The notes beneath the pieces were generated by a model. It made no database searches. It worked only from the letters and a program-made list of their open reading frames with translations, and was not told where the DNA came from. Made by a program: the position numbers and the translations under genes. Shown here piece by piece: positions 58,213-64,000 of a stretch of 64,000 bases of DNA (position 1 is the first letter of the stretch; each line of letters opens with the position of its first letter). Origin of the DNA: Turbatrix aceti (taxonomy: Eukaryota; Nematoda; Chromadorea; Rhabditida; Panagrolaimidae); assembly GCA_963969345.1 (NCBI GenBank), contig OZ017769.1, forward strand, positions 11,287,725-11,351,724, given 5' to 3'.

Positions 58213-58647
58213 TCACCCCCAGGCACTCGTTCTGCTATAGTACAAAACCAGGGAAGGATCCTTGGCTCCCGGCTGCTGGGCATCCTTGGGAGCAACACCG
58301 GCAAAGCAGGCGTGCAGACTGGAGAGCCGGTGATCAAGAGAAGGGGCAAAGGATTGGTTGACGTAGACAAAGAGCGATTCCGCAGGGTCAAGCTTAAGAG
58401 CCTTGTGCAGAAACGTCAAAAGCCACGCGATATCATGTGAACCATCAACGGTCCATTTAGCCTTTGATATGATTGGAGTTCCGGGAGTAGCACGAAGTAT
58501 AATGCTTATCTTACCCGTGTCGAGTGGAGTTGGGAGTTGTTGGGGTGGTGGTAGGGAAGTAGAGGAAGACGATGGACGCAGTACAGTACTACTATCAGAA
58601 ACCGGAAGGGTTGCAGCTGAAGATGACAAAGGTGGGGGTGATGCCAT
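58213..58647 (-). CDS. ATG12: ATG12, ubiquitin-like autophagy protein
   Basis: Single coding exon, 144 residues from MASPPPLSSS. ATG12 is conjugated to ATG5 to promote LC3 lipidation. The ubiquitin-like fold matches: ISIILRATPGTPIISKAKWT, FLHKALKLDPAESLFVYVNQ, SFAPSLDHRLSSLHACF and LVLYYSRTSAWG. It ends exactly at the Gly needed for conjugation, as in ATG12. Between SSLHACF and SLVLYY there is an extra stretch (AGVAPKDAQQPGAKDP) in place of a short loop. The first 45 residues are a Ser/Pro linker. An acceptor lies 15 bp upstream of the ATG (TTTTTCAG before 58662), so the transcript has an upstream exon; that exon appears to be the SPT small subunit ORF. Confidence 0.93.
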   Translation of the reverse strand: MASPPPLSSSAATLPVSDSSTVLRPSSSSTSLPPPQQLPTPLDTGKISIILRATPGTPIISKAKWTVDGSHDIAWLLTFLHKALKLDPAESLFVYVNQSFAPSLDHRLSSLHACFAGVAPKDAQQPGAKDPSLVLYYSRTSAWG

Positions 58648-59003
58648 GGTTACGGTACAACACTGAAAAATAGAAATATTGGGATTTGTGAAAACGGTAA
58701 CGAAATTATAAAATTTACGATTTGCTTATAAATACAAGTGCATAGTGTTATTACTTTGGATATAATGTTTGTTACTTATCAGCAGTTACACTCACGTTAT
58801 GAACGTTACATTGTTATAATGTGTATACGGTACAAACGTATGATTGCAAATAAATTGAATCAGAACGCACATAACAATAAAAAAATGTTTTAATATCGCG
58901 ACATTTGATTCGCAAAACAATACGCAATTGTTATAAAAAAATCATAATTTTATCACATAAAAACAGTTTTAAACATTAAGAAAACAATAAAAACATACCT
59001 GAT

Positions 59004-59168
59004 TCAGAAGATACGACCAGCGATCGTGGTAACGCCAACGAGCAGAATTGCAATGAGAGAAATGACAACCGAGTTAAACAACTTTCGCTCCCAGGGCTCC
59101 AGCATGTACAGACCCGTCGTTAGGCAGTACTGCAGGTACCAGTGGTTAAAGCCGTTGCTAGTCTTGGC
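59004..59168 (-). CDS. SPTSSA: serine palmitoyltransferase small subunit (SPTSSA/B-like), first exon not found
   Basis: A 54-codon exon (minus) after an acceptor (CAGTTTAG) and ending TGA at 59004-59006. It encodes SNGFNHWYLQYCLTTGLYML then EPWERKLFNSVVISLIAILL and GVTTIAGRIF, matching SPTSSA (YYQYLLVTxLYMLEPWERTVFNS), the small activator of the enzyme that starts sphingolipid synthesis in the ER. The short N-terminal stretch and ATG must be in an upstream exon; the nearest ATG exon (about 59270) does not splice in phase. Directly after the stop is a strong donor (AATCAG|GTATGTTT), whose natural partner is the acceptor before ATG12. Confidence 0.8.
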   Translation of the reverse strand, partial: AKTSNGFNHWYLQYCLTTGLYMLEPWERKLFNSVVISLIAILLVGVTTIAGRIF

Positions 59169-60303
59169 CTAAACTGATTAATCGTGACACAGGTAAAATG
59201 CCGTAAAAATCATGCCTTTCGGTCTCTTCTCTCAACTCTATCACCTGATGGGTTAGACAACGTGCAAGTCAAAGCCATTCTTGTTCACCGCAGTTTTAGC
59301 AGAAGGAAACTAAAATAAGATCAGAAAAATAGAAAGCGCTCAACGATAGACGTCGGGACGAAAGCCGCTTCAAAAAACAAAACTCGAAAGCAAAAATAAA
59401 CTTCGTTATTTATTTACAAACAATTGTCAACAAAAAATCGCAAGCGTACTCACTACAGGTAAAAAATAGTACATACACGCTGCATGTTCGCTCACGTGCG
59501 TTTTTTGCTCAATTTCCGTGTGGTAATCATAGCGATCGATTTGTATCGTGCATGACATACAGACGCAAAATAACCACCGCCACTGCCGCCCAAACGATAA
59601 TAAGAGGGAGGAGAGGGGCGAAGAATCATGCACACCACCCCCACCCCCTTACCTACACTGTTGTACGGGCCAAAGATGCATGGCTGGCGCACACATAATT
59701 TTTCATTGTGGAAAAATCCCGGTAAGAGTTAAGAATTTTTTGGTTCGTAGTGTCACGCGAGTGGAAAAATTTATCAGTTATAACAAGAAGCACAAATTGG
59801 AATTTTTTCATAGGTCCTTTGTCTAAGAAATTGAAGGTAAGAAACGGCTTTGACTTACTCATTGTGCTAAAAACCACCCCCCCCCCCTGAGATAATCCAT
59901 CAAGGAAAGCGCAAAATTAACGCTATCGTATCACTTTGCTGTTCGTTCTTTCAAAATTCATTGTCACAATCACCCAAGTAGCACAGAACAAAGGCCATTT
60001 TGGCTAGAATAAAAATCCAAGTCAAAATCAAAATCACGGATGAAAAAAAGCTTATACACATGCTTGCTTATAACACAGGTAACACGTACGCGATGAGCAA
60101 CAATAAAAACATTACTAAGTAATTACAGGTTATACTTTTTTTGTAAAAAAACAAAAAGGAGACGATAACTGTCATTGCGCGTGTTACATGATGACTAGTA
60201 GAGTAATAATAATAAGAAGATGAATATTAATCGGTTTGTAGTTTTTGCCTGACTGAATCAAGAACTCCTCCATCGTGCTTGTTGTTACACCAGCTTTGCT
60301 TGT
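59169..60303. other. intergenic between UBR gene and SPT small subunit
   Basis: About 1.1 kb with no gene; should include the first exon and promoter of the SPT subunit and the 3' UTR of the UBR gene. Contains runs of C (59875-59887) and TA-rich patches. Confidence 0.45.
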
Positions 60304-63300
60304 TTAAAAGTTATTCCATTCCACGTTGTGATTCCGTTGATGCGTATCGTATTGATCAATTATGGTTTCGGCGACTTCTTGATGCAACCAGATACGTTGA
60401 AGTTTACGGTAAATTTCTGGGTTTAAGAAAAGTGGATTACCTCGGCTGAAAAAATTATTATTTTAATCAGTAAAAGAAACTGTAAAACTGACGTCAATCC
60501 AGTGTCATGCTCGCCAAATTCGTCCACATAGGGCGCAGGCCTGAAAGCTCCTCGTTTCCGACTCGTCAGCATTGCAATTTGTCCCTCTCGGATGCGAAGA
60601 AAGAGACCACTCGAACCGGTACACGTTCGCATGTGATTGTTGCACGCGCCGAGGGGTTCATCGTTGATTATGGCCTGGCAGCAGTAGCTCTGCGAGCACA
60701 TGATCTTGCCACACGCCAGGCACATGGATGGCTGGTTGATTCCGACTTCGTCGGATACGGAGCACCGACATGAAGGCCTGAAAAACGATTGTAATTTAAA
60801 ATTTGTACATGATATCGCAGAAAAAGTTGGTAACATACGTAACGTTGACAGCAGCAATAAGCAAATCAGTGTACTCGTGCGGGAGATTGATGAGTCGTCG
60901 AGGATAAATTGGCTGACGAACGAGGTGTTCGAGCTTGCCTTCCAGAGCCTGAACGTGGAATGACCAGTAGGAAAAGAGTCGATCGACGGTAAAGCCAGAC
61001 AGGAGATCGTTCAGGTTGTCTGGCAGGCCGAGGTACCGGCTCAACGATGTGCAGTCGCTCATTGACGCATCTAAAGAAAAAATAAAATTCATTTAAAAAT
61101 AACCGGACTTACGTTTCAGAACGTCCGGAGACGGCACGAGGGTCACAAAGTGATAGAGCAGGGCCATTGGCTTCAGGAAATGAGCAACGGACGTTTTAAG
61201 GTGTCGTTCGAGGTCGACAACGTTGATATCGCCGTAGATCGGGTTGATAATGGTCAAGTGACGCAGAAGCTCACTAAGCTTGTCTTGGGTCTCGGAAGAT
61301 CCGTTGTAGACCGCGTCGTCTACGTCCATAGAGCAATCGGGGTCAAAGAGCATTTCACTATCAGCCGACGAAGGGAAGGGGAAGGTAACGACGCACTGGA
61401 AGATGTATCCAAGCAGAACAAGTCGCAGAGAGTAGAGTTCGTCGACACTTTCACCATCTGGGAACTTGATTTGACAGTCTGATGACGGAACATTGGTGTG
61501 GAGGACTTGCTTCTGGCCAGCATCGGTATACGTCCACGTCCAGCCAATCGTCATGCAGAGTTCGACGGCAAGCGAGAGCATATCGACGGTCATGATGTTC
61601 ATCTCGTGGTGCAAGCATTGCTTGAGGTATTCAGCGACATCGGTTGGCACAAGATCCAGAGACAGTTTGGGGCTCTTCGCGTCTGACAAGCCCATGGCCG
61701 ATGACCCCGTCGCCGGTACATTGATTCCGCTGCTGTTCGCACTGTTAGCGGCGGAAGAACTCGAACTCGCGACGCCGCTTGCAATGCGTCGAATTTCCTG
61801 GAGAACGCCGGGTGAACGACCTCGATTTGAGCTATTCTCGAGAATGATGTCATCCATGTTCTTCTGCTCGGAGAGCGGCACTAGCAGGGGAGTCATAAGG
61901 CGAGAGACCAGAAGCCGGCATTGAGCAGGACGCATGTTGAATGCAGCAACCTGGGAGAGCCGAGCCATGCACTGGATGCAATCGCGCTGGCGGGTGTTCA
62001 GCGCGCCGAAGAGAGGTTTGCTTTCGGCGTCAAGAGAAGCAGCGACGGAGCGCACGACAAAAGCAGTCGCCTGGTAGATACGAACTGCATCCGAGATATT
62101 TTTCATCTTTGGCTCCTGACCGACGCGATGAAGGTAATCGACAAAAGACCGGATAACAGGCCAGGTCGTAACGCCAGGAGGCACGCTGAAATATCTTAAT
62201 TAAAAATTAAAATTAAATTTAAAGCTTACTTGTCAAGTTTCTGTGGTATCAGTTTGGTGATGCTAAACTTGAATTTGTTGATAAAGTTGGAATTGTGCTG
62301 TTGTTGAAAATCGGCCATTTCAACATTTCCGCCATCGTTATTTCCACCAGCGGTACCGATATTGGCACTTGCCAGCGCAGCAGCGGTATCAGCCATCGAT
62401 GAGGAAGACGTTGCCGATGCCGAAATTTCAGCTACCGAAGGCTGCGAGGCAGACATGTTCGACGAGTGCGCAGCATCCAATCCAATGGGCAGGTCTTTCT
62501 GCGTCTTCTGGAGTTCCTGGAGAGAGCGCTCAGAGTGCGAGCGTTTCCGGCTGTGCGCCTTACGCGCTGCAATTGACGCCGAAGCCGATGACGAGATGGC
62601 AGTCGAATTCAGCGGCATGTCAGCGAGTCGGGTAAGTCGATCGACCCAGTCGTCAAAGACTTCGGTAGCAACAGGACGGCTTTCGGCAAAGCTCGAGACA
62701 CCGGAAAGGACACTGGGGATGGGAATCAGAGGAATGGCGCAGTTGCTAAGACGCTTGCAGAGCGGGCAGAGAAACTCAAAGTTGGCAGCATCGATGATAT
62801 TGTGACCCATCATTTGTGAACGAACACGGTTACGATCCCGGGCCCAGAGCGCATCGGTAAGAACCTTGAAGCAGTCGACGTGAACTGTGTGCGAGCACGT
62901 AGACACATTGTAGCCATCGAGAAGCGAAGCGGGCAGAAAGACATCAGTGTTGTCAAAAAACGAAGCATCGGTTGGGGCGCTGTTCAGCTTGAAGAGCTTT
63001 GAACTAAAATAAAACCGATTCAGAAATATGACATTCGGGGCGACCTACTTTTGGACAAATCCACAACAAGCAAACGATTGACCGGAAAACTGGAGAGGTC
63101 CCTTTTCCTGGCACAGAATGCAGGTCAGCATGCGATTCGTTTTAAGGATCAGCTTCGATTTGTGTGGTCCCAAGCAGACGGGAGCGGTATCGGATAACAG
63201 AATTCTGAAAGTGAAATAAAAATTTAAGTTGGCATCAAAAAACGGTCCCCTTACCCTTGCTCTTCTTCGTCTTCCTCATCCGTAACGTTCTCCAAAGCCG

Positions 63301-64000
63301 CAGCAGCCCCTGCGCCAATGGCAGTAGACTCCTTGTTGGCCTCGACGCCCTGCTTGAAAGCTTTCTGCATTTTTAGCATCTTCTTCATCGCAAGTTCCCG
63401 TTTCTTCACGCCCATAGCCAGCCTCTTCGCTCGGCGTTCAGCTTCCTGCTCGGCAGACTGCTCATTCTTGGTCTCGGCTCGCACAGACGTGTCCATTACA
63501 TCGTTATCCGCGGACGTGGAAAACATTCGGACGGCTTTGTACTGATTTAGAACCCACCAAAGAAGGTGCTGGTATTGCTCCACAATTTTCTTGCCTTCAA
63601 GGCTCTTGAGGATATCAAAGATGCCAAGGTTTTCCATGTTCGCCAAAAATCGATCGTCATCGTAGGACGGCTTGTTGTGGGTTTTTTCGAGGACACTAAG
63701 CTCTTCGTTCAGGCCGATGCCGATAATGTAGAGCACAACGTGAACGAGGTTATCACTCGAGTACCGCGATCGACGAATAAATCGTTCAAGATTGAGTTTC
63801 ATAATCTTGGCAAGCAGTTTTGAGTCCAAGAGTCGCAGGACCGTGTGATACATCGGCTCAAAAGGTGGCAGCTTTGGGGGCGGACAGGCCTGGAGGTCGC
63901 GCGAGAGCAAAGCTCGTTCAGCGGATTGTGTTTGCTCGGCTTGGCCGTATTGCGCCCTCGTGTAGTGGTAGAAGAACGCGCAGTACTGATCCCGCAGGGA
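60304..64000 (-). CDS. UBR2: N-recognin E3 ubiquitin ligase UBR1/2, C-terminal part
   Basis: Minus-strand gene continuing past the window edge. Exons seen: 64000-63255, 63204-63049, 63003-62230, 62185-61113, 61070-60839, 60777-60493 and 60445-60304; about 1150 residues. UBR1/2 recognise N-degrons and ubiquitinate their carriers. Signatures: FFYHYTRAQYGQAEQ, AMKKMLKMQKAF; the RING-type region with CILCQEKG and CSHTVHVDCF, then FLCPLCKRLSNC; and the C-terminal UBR-leader contact region NLPHEYTDLL, MCLACGKIMCSQSYCC, GACNNHMRTC, GLFLRIREGQIAML and YVDEFGEHDTGLTRGNPLFL. A low-complexity insert (Ala/Ser-rich, about 61730-61760 and 62340-62420) interrupts the helical middle. UBR1 versus UBR2 is not resolved; the N-terminal UBR box is outside the window. 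Confidence 0.93.

Overview
This is 64 kb of nuclear DNA from an animal. The genes are split by many short GT-AG introns, mostly 42 to 60 nt, with acceptors of the TTTTCAG or TTTTTAG type, and the gaps between genes are AT-rich. Almost every recognisable product is a conserved metazoan protein: ADAM10, DOCK, P-glycoprotein, UBR1/2, WAC, COP9 subunit 7, REV7, ATG12 and others. Intron size and packing would suit a nematode or another compact ecdysozoan genome, but nothing in the window fixes the phylum.

Layout, left to right. 0-8 kb: 3' end of ADAM10 (+), an unknown four-TM protein (+), a lysine-rich nuclear protein (-), an NCBP2AS2-like microprotein (+), tRNA-dihydrouridine synthase DUS4L (-), WAC (-) and an N-truncated COP9 subunit 7 (+). 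8.5-9 kb: a hAT-type MITE. 9.2-20 kb: a full-length DOCK-A/B exchange factor (+), a degenerate copy of part of the next gene, a pseudokinase (+), a small two-TM ORF (+) and a divergent acyl-CoA synthetase (+). 20-27.8 kb: a Ly-6-like, probably GPI-anchored protein (-), an orphan coding exon (+), REV7/MAD2L2 (-), a DHHC palmitoyltransferase (+) and a calponin-homology protein (-). 27.8-31.7 kb: about 4 kb with no confident gene. 31.7-35.5 kb: two tandem NDUFA4/COXFA4-like genes (-) separated by a hAT MITE, then ribonuclease kappa (+). 36-41 kb: an ankyrin-SAM protein (+) and cytosolic asparaginyl-tRNA synthetase (-), convergent. 41-43.3 kb: repeats. 43.3-55.2 kb: a gamma-butyrobetaine dioxygenase-like pseudoenzyme (+), HBS1 (+), a complete ABCB P-glycoprotein (-) and 6-phosphogluconate dehydrogenase (+). 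55.3-64 kb: a WD40 protein (-), a four-TM protein (+), ATG12 (-), a serine palmitoyltransferase small subunit (-) and the 3' part of the N-recognin UBR1/2 (-).

The genes are mostly unrelated housekeeping genes packed closely; several convergent pairs have stop codons only 43 to 101 bp apart. The more unusual observations are: a possible two-ORF transcript joining the SPT small subunit to ATG12; three enzyme-family members with damaged active sites (pseudokinase, BBOX-like, acyl-CoA synthetase-like); two hAT MITEs with exact 8-bp target duplications; and small degenerate copies of neighbouring genes that point to local duplication. I found no evidence for a wholly new system. Exon borders were placed by eye from splice consensus and reading frame, so single-base errors are possible.
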